Source: Lanius collurio
Lineage: Eukaryota; Chordata; Aves; Passeriformes; Laniidae
Reading direction: 5' to 3'
Assembly (NCBI GenBank): GCA_020086605.1
Contig: JACBWW010000028.1
Span: 6,070,877-6,134,876, forward strand
Length of the DNA stretch: 64,000 nucleotides
Positions 24,340-37,146 of this stretch are shown piece by piece. A model generated the notes under the pieces. It was not told the DNA's origin and searched no databases. It saw only the letters and a list, made by a program, of their open reading frames with translations. Every line of letters begins with the position of its first letter. The first letter of the stretch is position 1. A program made the position numbers and the translations under genes.

Positions 24340-27300
24340 ATTTTTAATCTGTGGTTATAATTGATATATATGAAAGATTGGTATCTTTTCCTATGCAATG
24401 CATCTGACATATCTACTAAAACAAAGGCTGCTTAAATTAAGTGTTCTATGGTTTGCAAATAAAAGGCTTTCAGTGTATTTGTTGGATAACATTTGTTCCC
24501 AATCGTAGCCATCAGAAGGTCAGAAGAAGTTCAAAATTGCATGATGGAGTTTATCTATTTTTTTTTTTATAAATGACCTGGTTATTGCCATAGCAAGGTA
24601 TATTAAATTCTTTTGGTTGTATGAGGTGGGATTTTTATATTAATGCCATATTTAAAAGGTATGTATAAAACTGTTGAGCTTTGACCATTATAGTTCAGAT
24701 CTGTGCAGTTTTATGATTGAGACATTTGCAAATTTACAGTTAACATTATTTTGTCAGGAACCAAGCAGAGATGCACTTTAAAAGGAAAACTTTGGATAAT
24801 TGCATCATGATGGATCTTTTGAGTCCTGTTTATTTTTTCTCTCAAGGATATTTAATCAATACAAATCTCAGAACTGACTGCATTCAGTATGTGAATGACA
24901 TGTGATGAGGTTTGGATTTTTTTCTCATTTATGTGAACAGTATATGTAGATGTAACATTAAAGTTGACAGACTCTTTAAGCAGAATTTCGAAGTTAATGG
25001 CACAGTTTACATCAGGTGTAAAAAGGGAATTGTAACACATATCTTTGTAATACTACAGGTGAAAAGTGCTGCAATCATTTGTTATAAGTGCTGTAAGGTC
25101 TTCCTGCTCTTTTCCTCCCATCACCACGGTAATTTAAAAATCTGCTAGCTATCTGCTCCTGCTGGTTATTATTGTACTGGCTTTGAGAGGATTTACACTC
25201 TAATTAAAAGACTGAAACACAGACGCTCTGCATTATGGAGCACAATGCCTTTTGACACTGTTTGTAGAAATTCCATGCAATTTTGTGTTAAGAGCTGCTC
25301 ATAGTAGTACGATTTTGGGTCGGATTCAGATCACATTTACGATGTTAAAAACTGTGCTAGAATCAGAGGGTTTGTTTTGGTGACTGCTAGTTTTGAACAC
25401 TTACAGATATAGATTGAGTAAATGTCACAAAACATGACATTTAAATTTAATGAATTAGGAAAGTATCTGCAATTGAACTGTGTTATTGCTAATGATTTAC
25501 CTGTAGTGATTGAAATGGATTTAATTAACAAACATAACAGTCATTGGTAGGAAAACAGTAATCCCTTCTGCATTTTCACTGTATTTGATGTCATAGGTAA
25601 GAAGGTGTATCTTCTGAAATGTGGAAAAAGTAGAAAAAAAAAAGAAGAAAACAGGAAATGTAGTTTTCGTCTTTTTGAACTGCCAGACAGTGTGTACAAT
25701 GCAGGATATCCTGTATATATAGTGAAGTCAAATATGAAAAGCATACCGGGCACACTCTTTTTGGTATTGTCATGGCAACTGTACTTTTCCAAATATGCAG
25801 GAGCTTAAATTTCCAGAGATTTGGGAAAACAACAGCTACAATTTGGGCCTATTGCCTGCACAATTTGTAAAACACATGAGATTTGTTGAGCATGTGCAAA
25901 CAGTGCACCATGACTTTTCTGTCCTTCATGGTTCCAGATTTCACCTTCTTGCTACTTCACATTTAACAGAGTGACTTCTAGAAGAAGTTACATGCTTTTG
26001 GGATGATTTCAAGAAAAAAAAGAAACCTTTGGGGGTCAGCAAAGCTCAGTGACCCAATCTATATCTCACTGAGCAAAAGCTACTGGGTATTTTTGTGAGC
26101 AATTTTGGTCACTACTATACCTGTCTCTACTTACACACTGCAAGGCACAGTGTCCCAGGACCCCATTCCTCCTCCACCCACAGTGACAGGCTGCACTGTA
26201 ATGTTGGTCTGTGTGTTGAGCTTCCAGTGATAGCAGCAGTACTAAGTGCAAAATAACTGAAAACTATTTACATTTCAGTGTTATACACTGGAGTCACGGT
26301 CAAAGTAGAGATTATTAGAGCAGTGAAGCTTTTGGGGACAAAAGACACACATTCATACTAAAACCAGGCTTCATTAGTCGTGCTCACTGCACAACTACCC
26401 TTTAAAGTACGGAATGCTCCTGAATGTACCTCGTTTTGAAGACTCTGGTAAGTGTCTTTTCCTCGCAGTCAGCTTGTTTATTCATCCTTGATTCCAAGGA
26501 TTTGCTCAATTTTCTAGCAAGTATAATATATTTTCTATCCAGATGCCACATGGGATTACTAGACAATTTACTTATCTGGACAAAATAAATGTCTTTCCTT
26601 TGAAGCCTGGAGTAACTCAGATCCTTCTCTGCTCTCTACAAGAGAATGAAAAGTGTTTGAGAAAAAGTAGCAAAATTTACCACCGTGACATACTATCATA
26701 TTCTCTTGGATGAACCCCAGTATTTTTTGACAGAATGAGTCAGCAGAGAGGCTAGAATCACAGTGCATTAACCTCTCCTGTCTCACCCATCCTATACTCC
26801 CAGTTTCTTGGAGAACTTTTAGACAAATTTGAACAGGCTAAGATGACAGTCCTGGGATTGCAGCAGCTCTTTGGGCTGTCTCAGTACAGTGTCTTATCTA
26901 AAGCTGGCTGTGATTCTGTAATAGCAGTGACTCCCTAAATGTTAAAGTACTTTTTCATCTTTCCCTCTCACCTTTTACTTTGATTTTTTTGCAGAAAACA
27001 TTGGCCTCTTTAGTTTACTGTTGTTAGGTGGTGTGAGTTAAAGATACTAAGCAATCAAGGATTTTGAATTAAGGAATGTTTTAAGAATAACTATAAAATA
27101 TTAAATTTACGTTATCCACAATATGTTGGAGGTCAGTTTGCCCTCAAAACATAATGCCTGACAATTGTGCTTTCTTAGTGTGGGTTAGAAAAAGAATATA
27201 GTAGACTTAGAAAAACATCATAATTTAAGAAGTGACACATTTCAACAGAGACATAAAACTGTAGGCAGTACAGAAAAGAAGCAAAACCTTAGGAAACCAT

Positions 27301-28110
27301 TACTTCATTAGGACAAATATTTTATGTCTTTTAAAAGACTCCTTATTAAAAAGGGTGAGCTCTAGGATATTCATGCTTGCATGAAATTGTAAATCTGCCA
27401 TTTGAGAACAAGAATTGCGTCTTTCTGTGGATAAATTGATTTTTATTACAGCTTCATCAAATTCTTTCAAAACAGTTAATCTCAGTGTATTGCTAAGAGT
27501 TGGCTTACAGTTATTTTTAATATTCTTTCATCTTACAAATATAGTTGTCAAACCAGTTAGGAAAGTCAACCATGTACAGTAAGTATGCAGTTTGTGAGGC
27601 ATTAAAAAGAAGCTGAACAAGGAGTCATTTGTTTACTATCAGCAAAGGGTTCTTGAGTGTGCAAAAATAGTTGTTTTCTACATTGTTTTTCTGCCCTTCT
27701 TTAGTATGTCTACTCTTTGCCCTCAAATGTATGAAATAATACATATCTGACTTACACTGCCTATTTGTGCTGGCAGCCAGGGGGTACCTGCTGGCCAAGA
27801 AAGGGCTTGGATTTTTAACCTGCCTGCAGATACATTCAGGCTTTATTTTCCCCACAGAAAGGAGGGAGCTGGTAGCGATCTGTACCCCACTGGGAAACCA
27901 CAGCTTTTCTGTCTGAAGGAACGGAGGGCAATTCCGGCTTAACTTGGGAAAACTGTGAAGTTGTACTCCCTATTACTCTTATTATAATTAAGCAGAGATT
28001 TTTTTGTGGTTGTGCATGAGGGAGAAACATACAGGGAGAGAGTGGAGAAAGGTTACGTTTTCATCACGTTTTCTGGGTCTCTCAATTCATTTATCCTTAT
28101 CTGTGTCTTT

Positions 28111-28181
28111 TAGATTGCAAGCTCTTACATGCCATGACTGTTTTTATGTGTGTCTTTAACTGGGGTACAATAAATAAATGG
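28111..28181 (+). mobile_element. Ancient L2/MIR-like relic
   Basis: The series TAGATTGCAAGCTCTT, ATGACTGTTTTT and GGGGTACAATAAATAAATGG follows the order of the 3' tails of L2/MIR-type elements (TAGATTGTAAGCTC, GGGACTGTGTCTTT, CAATAAATG). It is heavily diverged, consistent with an insertion before birds arose. Confidence 0.45.
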
Positions 28182-31100
28182 TTACAAATTGTTGGAGTTT
28201 CCCAAAGAAAAAAATTTTTGTTTACAAGTTAATGCTCAGAAAATAAAACTGTTTGCAAAAAAATGTCAGTTTAATGGAAATTTCTCATGAATAAAATAGG
28301 GAAAAATAACTGAAAACTTGAAAAATACTTGGAAAACAGTTCAAAATAATCTAAATATGGAGTTCTTACATTTTCTAAGCAGAAAATGTATTTCTCAGTG
28401 CAAAATTCCTTTAATTTTTAAAACACAGTAAGCTTATAATGAAACATTATATTTTGGTTCATAGAATTTTGAAATATTACAAATTAGAGAAAAAAACCCC
28501 AAAAACTCTTGCTCCAAAACATTTTGTTATTGTTCTTTCTTCACAACTATTGTGGGGTTTTGAATAGGTCCAGCAAAATAGTTTTATATGCCGACTGGCT
28601 AAAAAATGATTAATTTCCCCTTTGTATTAAATTCTGAGGATGGTGGGGAAATCATCAAAATAATTGGTTCATTTTAATTTTTTTTAATTTAGTCTGAGGA
28701 AAAAAAAGAACTTGCTTTGTATAAATCACTTTACTGTTAAAATATTCAAGATTAATTATAATTACTGATTCAATTGGTTTCAAATTATTTCATCTTTTTT
28801 GAGTTCTTTGTAAAAAGTGGTCATTTAAGGCCAGAAGACTTTCTGCTCAAACTACTCTACTATTTCTGAAATAAACCTCTTTCATCTGTGTTGGCCTACA
28901 TAAGCTATCTATACATTCTCACTTATACCTGTTTGGGACAAGAAAAATGTCTTTTTATACAAAGTTATTTTGGCACAGAGAGGAGAGTTGAGAAAAGCTG
29001 GAAAGATAAAGGTGAGGGATATACTCTTGAAGGTGAAAGAGAATAATGCAGAAAGTAATAGGGAAAAAGACCAACACAATTCTTTGGAATCAGTCCTTCA
29101 TTTTCACTCTAATGAGGTATTCTTGGGTGTTTTTCTGCCACCTGATAGACTGAGGGACAGAAAAAACGAACATGATGAAACAGTGGGTGATGGAAGACTA
29201 GAGGGAAGTAAAGAAAATTTTAAATAGCTTTGGTTAGCTAAATAACAGAAAGTTAGAATTATCAGTAAAAAAATGATTTCTTAATCTATTTAGAAATAAA
29301 GATAGATAAGGACCATAGCAGCATAAATTATATTCTTATGAGAAGGTCATCCCTTTGGAACCAGAGTCATGGAACCAGCAGAATGTGGAGATCCAAATGT
29401 ACCATTTTTATAGCATATATATGTGCTGCTTGCAATTTTAGGAATGGCAGTGATTGATTCTTTCCAGGAACAAGTAAGCATGCCTGCTGTTGAATTGCCA
29501 GCACCATCACAGCCAGCATCTCTGCATTGCTTGGACTTTTCCAGTCTCAGTACTGCCTTTGTTAGATACCAGAGAGCTTTTGAGAACTGCCTGAAGCCCT
29601 GCAGAATGTACTTTGGCTCTCTGCTAGCCTTTTGGAGAAAGGATAATTTATATTTATTTGTAAACCTGTATCATTCTAAAATTTAAAAAACTGTGTCCAT
29701 GAGTTACTTGTAGTCCAGATTAAGAGCATCTTTACTGTTTATTTCTAGATCAAATCTAACAGAATATACCGTTTCTTGTCGTGGATCTACAAAGTGAATA
29801 AATACCTAAAGGAGAAGAGCTTTCTTTTTCTTATCTTTCCTGTAATTTTCCAAATTAAGTGTTTCCATTCTCATCTGTTGGGGTTCTCAGACAAATTTTA
29901 ATTTTCGCAGCATGAAGACATGATGAGTACATGAGTAGTTATTCAGATTTGCTGGTCATAGTCTAAGATTAATTACAAAACATAGGTTTATAATAATGAC
30001 CTTGCCAAAATCCATCAAAGATTGATCCTTTTCTGTATCAGCAAATATGGAAATGAAAAGGATTATGAAGAGCTTGGACTGAAGAATAGTTGGAACCTGT
30101 TGCATTTCATCCACCTCAATGGATAGGCAAAATGTTGTAATGATGAGTTCACTCTTTATTTACTGTCTACACAGTTTGTGATAGTGGTTTTTATAACTCT
30201 AAAAATTACACTTAATAAATATGAGAAGATACAGATTTTCTTGATTACATAAACATAAATATTTATTCAAGATTTCATGAGAAGTTTGTCTTAATTTAAA
30301 CAGAACTAGGGCTGCTGAATGGATGCCTTTTTTTTTTTTTTGATGTGGACATGAAACAAGATTTAGTAATATCCACACTCCTTTAACCAGTAAATGTTTT
30401 CTACAAAGGCTTTGCTTCAGCATGGTTTGCCCTACTGCAATCAAAATGAAACTGAAGTCGGCTTTTCATAGATCATATTTAAGGGTATTGCATGAAGGAT
30501 TGCCGACTTTAATTAAAAAAATCAGAAGAGATGGAAATATTGCTGTAGTTCAGAGAAATGTAGTATTACTTGTATTTTCCCTTTTGGTATTGATGTATGT
30601 AGAAGTTGGAGACACTAACACATTGTGGATATTGCTGCTGAGAAGGAGAAAGGAAAAAGATAGGCTTGAAACACAGCCTGCAAGATGGCACAAAGCCAGT
30701 GCACTGAAAAATGGCAAATGTCACATTTAACAGCTGGACACAGAAATATTTCTCTTTAATTTGGAAGGAGAAAATTTTTTTCACAGCAGGGCACTCTCAA
30801 AAGAGTACAACATCAAAGAGGGTGGGTCTCCCCAGTCAAACATCATCTGGCTCCAGTGATGGAGCAAAATGAATGAACTGTCGGGACTTTTTTCCAGTGT
30901 GTATGTTTTTGCCAAGTGGAAAGTAAAAGGTTTAGTGGCTTGTTCTGATCACAGACCAAATCCTGATAATGGAAAGCTGATTCCCTAAAGTCTTCCTCTG
31001 ATCAGCTGACAGGCAATGTCTGAAGAAGACCCATATTGATTGATGGTCCACTTTGTATTGATGGCCCCTGCCACCCTTAGAGATAAGTAAGATATGCCAA

Positions 31101-32656
31101 ATGCTTGACAGGTCTGGAGGGCTCCTGTGATTGTGTCTCAAGCAACGTTCTAATCTAATGTTATAATCCTCACAGAAACAAACACACTTCTAAAGAAACT
31201 TAACATGATACTTACCAACACCAGACTTGCACTCTAGAAAGAAAAAAAACCCTTTTCACATTCTCCGCTATTATATCCACCAGCAACATCAGCACTACTC
31301 CTTACTGCACTCCCTCCTTTGCTTCTTGACTCTGACTTCAGCCCCAAAGAAGCTGAAAACTAGCCATTCCTGTGCTGTTTTTCTGACAATCCTATAATTT
31401 AACAAATTTGAAGGAATAATAGACTGTAGGAATTTTTTGATATGAAAACATGGCAACAGAGTTTGTCCAGCCATTACTCATTTGTTTTATGAGGAATCTC
31501 AGGCACAGTTTATCATATACTTTATTACTTGACCTTTTAATCATCATCTGGGGAACTTGACATTCCAGACATTCCAAAATATTCCAAACTAAAAATATCA
31601 CTTTGCCTCATTATTTAAAACTCACAAAGGAATTAAGTATATTTTCTAAGGTATGTAATTTTACTGAAATTCTTCATTTATGGTAAGCCTTAATGAGAAG
31701 TTTAAAAAAGGAGAAAGAATTATCTGTGGAGTCTGTATTGTAGTAGTAAATGGGTGCTCTGCTGTGATAGATGTTCTACACACACACTGTAAACACAGTC
31801 CCTATCCATATTTACTTACAAACTCAGATAAGCAAATAGTGCACAAAAATGTTATCAAAATCCCTGTTTTCTACAACCACAGGATCAAGACACAGGCTCT
31901 AAGTACTTGCTGTGACAAACCATTTTCAGGGCAGGAGCTAAACCCAGGCATTTGCAGAGCAATTCAAGGAGGTGTTTAGTGGCATTTTAAATCCTGGAAA
32001 GTATCTAAGACATACTGACAGGGCTGACAAGTAGTGCTCAGAACTTAAGGATTATTGCCTGTCTCCTGGAGCAGTCACTGGGGCTTTAGTGGGAGACTTG
32101 AACCCACAAGAAACACTGGTGGGAACTTAAGTTTATACACCTGAGTATAAATACTATTGCCCTAGCCCAGTAACAAGTGCTTATGAGTGGATCACAACCA
32201 ATATATTAGGCAGCTGAACAAAGTAAAGTTCTTGACATTTCTTGAGTGTAAGTCTACTTTTAGACAAGCTTTATTTTCAGAGGGTTTTTCACATGAAGTG
32301 TGCTTCTGAATGATGGTTTGGATTTTTTTTCAGGTTTTTTCTTCTCATAGAATGGCCAGGAACAACGAGTCAGGAATTTCAAAATTAAGGAGGTTGAAGT
32401 CATCCCCATCTTATGAGCTGATTAGGTGATTTTCAGAGATTCCTTCCAACCTTGTGGTTCCGCAGCCCCCTGAAGTGCCCTACTTAAATGAGACCATATC
32501 CACTTATGCTACGTGCAAAGAAAATTGAAGAATTCCTTATCTCAAATCAAGAAGTGTTGCTTAGAAAATTAGAGTGAATTATGTAATCTTTTACCTGCCT
32601 TTTAAACAGACAGGTGTGTATGATCCATAATTGTCCAAATAAGTTAAAACTTGAGT

Positions 32657-32673
32657 CCCATTGACTTCAGTGG
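32657..32673 (+). mobile_element. Relic of an ancient amniote dispersed repeat
   Basis: CCCATTGACTTCAGTGG is a word characteristic of an old dispersed repeat abundant in turtles, crocodilians and birds, where it stands near CATGCTTAAGTG-type words. Only a short core is recognisable here. Confidence 0.3.
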
Positions 32674-32740
32674 CTGATTTAAGTCTAATTTGCTAAAGGT
32701 TTTTTTGCCAGTTCTACTATAGGATTGAGAATGTCTCTAC

Positions 32741-33080
32741 AGAATCAGAGGACACATAAGGTTGGATGGGACCATTGGAGTCACATAGTCCAACTTTCCT
32801 GAACAGGAAGAGTTTCCTAGAGCATGCTACTCAGGATTGTTTTCAGACAACTTTTGACTATCTCCAGAGAAGGAGACTATTCAAATTCTTGGGGTAGTCT
32901 GCTCTAATGGTCAGTCACTCTCACTGCAAAGTTTTTCCTCATATTCAGGTAGACCTTCTTGTGCATCAGTTTCTGACCATTGCCTCTTGTCTTATTGCTT
33001 GGCACCACCAAGAAGAGTGACTCCATCCTCTTGACACCCTACCTGCAGATCCCTCACAGTCTCTAGGAGGTCTGTGCTTG
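32741..33080 (-). mobile_element. CR1 LINE fragment, minus strand
   Basis: About 340 bases follow the reverse complement of the CR1 3' region: GGTTGGATGGGACCATTGGAG, TCCAACTTTCC, CAGGATTGTTTTCAG, AGGAGACTATTC, GTCAGTCACTCTCACTGCAA, AGTTTTTCCTCATATTCAGG, TTTCTGACCATTGCCTCTTG and CCTCTTGACACCCT. It is diverged and has no open reading frame of the element. Confidence 0.85.
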
Positions 33081-34687
33081 AAAAGATAAGTACCTTTATA
33101 TTCTGGTTCTTAAAATGCTTAAAGGGGCATCTTATAGGATTTTAAAGTCCTAAAGGTAAAGAAAACAATGACAAGCCCCAGGTGGTGCAAACTGAAACCA
33201 AACAAGTCTTGTAATCTAGCAAGTCTCGTTTACAGAATGATAGTTGTGCCATGTGTTCTATGTGCCATATTTCAGCATGTCTGAAAATATCCCTAAGCAC
33301 TGAGTCTGGGATTTGTACAGCTAAGATCTGCTACCTCTCTAGAAGTGCTGATTCATTCATAAAACTATGAAAATGTGGCTTGGAAAAGTGTTTTGAAAAA
33401 GCGTTTAACAGAAATTATAGGAGTGAGGGATGAAAAACTATGCTGTTCTTGAGCCATCAGCTTCCTCTTACGAGCAAGGTAAGCCTTGAGTTTGAAGAAC
33501 AGTTCTTCTGTATTCTTGTTCCTTCTCATATTTAAGAATAAAGGCAAATTAGAATGATTTCTATTTATGAGTTTCTTTTGGTCCTGAGTGATTTCTCTGA
33601 GATCTAGAAACATCAATAAGTCACACCAGGAGTGTGTACCTGTTCACTTGTTTCAGCTGCATTGTCTAGCTTGATGTGGAGTGATAAAATCTGCCAAAAT
33701 CCTTCCGAAATATTTGGTTGTCTAAAGGAATGAAAAAACATGAAACAAACACTTTTCAATTTCACTTTTCAATGTCTAACAGTTAAGAGAACCTTCAAGA
33801 AAATGGCCAAAGCTCTGTCATTACCTTGCAAAGGAAACAGTGCTCTGTTTTCAGAGACACTGGAAGCAAGAAAGAATCTCTGTAACTGTCTTGATTCCCT
33901 GGCTCAGAAAATAATAGGAGCTTTATTAGTGAGTAAGTTCATTGATTCTTTCCAGTTGAAGGAGGATTTTGAGTATTGGGCCCTTACCTGTAACTCCTTC
34001 CCTGGTATATTTGCTGGGATATGCATTTACCAGTCAATGGGTGTGAGTCTTCTTTTTGGCTTATTTCTTTTTGGCTTTGATAATTTCCCTCTCTGTTTTT
34101 AAACCATCCTTTCCTTTTTAGTCTAGTTTTTTTCATGGTCTCTCTGAATTATGAGCTTAGATTGGCAAAAATTTTTCTCTTCATGCTCCATGTCCCACAC
34201 AGAAAACACTGGAGAAAACCACTTCAATCTGTTGCCTCCACGTGGTGTTCTGCTACCAGGGCTGAACAGGAACACAATGTAGTGAGCAGAGCTGGAAATA
34301 ACAATGTTAAATAAAAATGTTTCCATTGCAGTATGACTCATGACTGGAGCACCACAGCTTTTTTTGTCCTATCACTGGACCTGTCAGGAGAGCACAAAAC
34401 TACATGCAGGGAAGGCCCAGTGCTGTCAGTGGATATTGCAAAAGCACTGGTCCTTTACAGACCTGTTTACATGCATGCAAGTTTTCAGCTTCAGGCATGG
34501 TGTTTTTTCTGCTGTGTCTTCCTCTCATTGCCTTGGTGTTGAGGAAAACTCTTGTGTTACATGAAATTCTTTCCTATTCCAGGACCTCCATGAGCTAATG
34601 TCAAAACAAACCACTGAGACTTGACTTAAAAAAAAAGTAATTTTATGAAGTCCACATAATCAGCAGGGCATTGCTTTCACGACATTT

Positions 34688-34806
34688 TCTGGAATAAGGC
34701 CCCAGTCCTCCAACTGCTTACACAGATGCTTGATTTCACACACGAGTATTCCCATTGAGATCAATGGGGCTACAACATGTGCATAAGTGTTTGCTGGACC
34801 GGGGTC
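34688..34806 (+). mobile_element. Ancient amniote dispersed repeat relic with palindromic core
   Basis: GGCCCCAGTCCTCCAA, then CCCATTGAGATCAATGGGG, then CATGTGCATAAGTGTTTGCTGG and ACCGGGGTC match, in order, an old dispersed repeat common in reptile and bird genomes. The centre is a perfect inverted repeat of 8 bases (34751-34758 and 34761-34768) with a 2-base spacer. I cannot assign a formal family name. Confidence 0.5.
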
Positions 34807-36640
34807 TAAGTGAGAGATGAAGCCTTTCACCTAGCACAGACAGTTCAAACCAATGTTTATAGTTTCATATGCCATAATCCTTTGAGAAACATTAAATAGC
34901 TTTTAATATTGTTTGGCAAGTATTCTCTTTTATAAAATTTGCTAGAAGATGCCTGCTAGATTAAAGAGAAAAACATTAAGTACATATTACAAGATGTATG
35001 CTCCATATCAGATATGGATAATTTTAGAAAATTGCTTTGAATTGTGTGAGCAGACAAAGAAGACCATTGGCTGTTAGGATATATTTCTGTGCATTTTCAC
35101 AGAGGGGTTGTATCCAGTTGGACAAAAGTTTTGGGTTGACTTTAACCAGTGAGGCCTCTTGATATTTCCTCCTTGCTCATTTATTTCAGATTTCTATTCT
35201 GATAGTTGCTTATAGCAGTTCAAAATGCTTTGGAAAACTTGATGATAGTTCTAAATATAAACAAATTGCATGTAATACAGATATCACAATAAAGAAAAAT
35301 CATTCTTTGAATGGACTGTTGCATTTTCTTCATGGCAAGGAGATACCATCAATTATTACTTTAAAAATAGAGGCACTTCAAAGCAAGTAACTAGTTATTG
35401 ACATGGATTTATTTCATATAGATATAAAGACTGTAGTAACTGACTTTAATTTTCCACATTATAATAAACCAAAGTATTCTTATCTCATCCTAAGACAACA
35501 GCTTGAATGCTGTCTGTGATATATTTACATTTTTGATTCTGCTATCTGTCCATAAATAATCTGAAGGCATATTTTAAATGGTAAAGCAAATCAATTTGTC
35601 TTATCAAGAAACAGTGCAATGTATGAGAAGTATTTATAACTAATGTCTTTCTGAAATAATGACCACGCAATTGAATAGGGAACCTGTCCAAACACTTCCA
35701 CTTATAGTAGAATGAGGTTGATGACATGTATCCAATGACTGTGGCACACCAGTTTTATGCATATAGTTGATTATTACAAATTCAGTAATATTTATTAAGC
35801 ATCAAAATTGGATTTATCACCGTGTCTTTTCTTTATTCTGGCTGGGAATAATTTGCCAGTTCACTGTGTAGGTAATCTAAAAGATAGCATGTAATTTACA
35901 AAATATTTCAGTGTTTGAGATGTGGTCTTTGCAAATGATGTGATTATAAAATATTACTATTGTCATAAATCAACATCAGTTTTTCCTTTTAGTTAAGTGT
36001 TTGGAGAATTTTCCATGCATTTTAGTTTTCCTCTGAGCTCCATTTTATTTCATTTTTCTTTTATACAATGAGACTAAAAAGTTCTTAGGAAGTTTGCTGA
36101 ATATCCTTATTTGGTCATCAAGCTGATGAAAGAAGTGAGAAGGAAGTGACAGTTAAATGCATTATTGTTTCCACACACCTTTCTCATTCAGTGTGTGACA
36201 AGGAGAAGACACATATTTAGAAGGGTTCTCCTGTCTTAAAGCAGATGCTCAGCTCCTAATATTAAGGCACTTAAAGTCTAAGAGCATTCATTTTTGAACA
36301 CTTCTCGCTATCAATATGAATCCAGCTGCGGTTTGATTTTCAGCCTAAACTATGCTCCTTAAATGTAATATTTTCAAGGGGTTCTGCTAGTCTTCTCTCT
36401 TTCAGGTCATGCATAATCTTCTGAACACTTCAGGCATTCTAAGTAATGAGGTCCTTTGACAGAGTCTTGATTTCAAAGATAGCTAAGTACCAGTATACTG
36501 CCCAAAATCCAACCTAAATAAGTAAGTTATCAAGTCATGCATACAGCCCAGTTTGCTTTCAGTTTGACATGATTAGAAGCTCTAGCAAATAAATACTTGT
36601 CAGAATAAACTCCAAAGTTCATTGGCATTTTTCTTAACAA

Positions 36641-37146
36641 TCACTGTGTCCAGTTCTGGGCCCCTCAATACAAAAATGATATTGATGTGCTGCAGCATGT
36701 CCAGAGAAGGGAAATGGAGCTGGGGTAGGGTCTGGAGCACATGTCCTCTGAGGAGCAGCTGAGGGAGCTGGGGGTGTTTAGTCTGGAGAAATGGAGGATC
36801 ACGAGGACCTTTCTGCTCTGTGCAACTGCCTGAAAGCAGGGTGGAGCAGCATGGGAATTAGTGTTTTCTCCCAAGAACAAGCGACAGGAAAAAAGTAAAC
36901 AGCCTCAAACTGCACCAGGGGAGATTTAGCTTGGATATTAGGGAAAAGTTCTTCACTGGGAGGGTTGTGAAGCACTGCAATAGGCTGTCCAGGGATATGG
37001 TAGAGGTCACCATCCCTGGAGGTACTCAGGAGAAGTGTATCTGTAGCACTTAGGGACTTCAATAAGTGCTTGGCTTGGCAATGGTCAGTTAAGAGTTGAA
37101 TGGTTTTAAAAGGTTTTTGCAGTCTAAACGATTCTATGATTCTATA
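36641..37146 (+). mobile_element. CR1 LINE 3' region, plus strand
   Basis: About 500 bases give the CR1 3' end in sense orientation: TGTCCAGTTCTGGGCCCCTC, GTCCAGAGAAGGG, CTGAGGGAGCTGGGG, TTTAGTCTGGAGAAA, CTGCACCAGGGGAGATTTAG, AAAGTTCTTCACTGGGAGGG, ACCATCCCTGGAGG, and it ends in ACGATTCTATGATTCTATAA, the typical terminal repeat. It is 5' truncated. The 118-codon frame on the opposite strand (36799-37155) is an artefact of this element. Confidence 0.92.

Noticed and set aside
33740..34102. 120-codon open frame, hydrophobic C-terminus
   Set aside because: No recognised family, no splice context, and a length reachable by chance in 64 kb over six frames.
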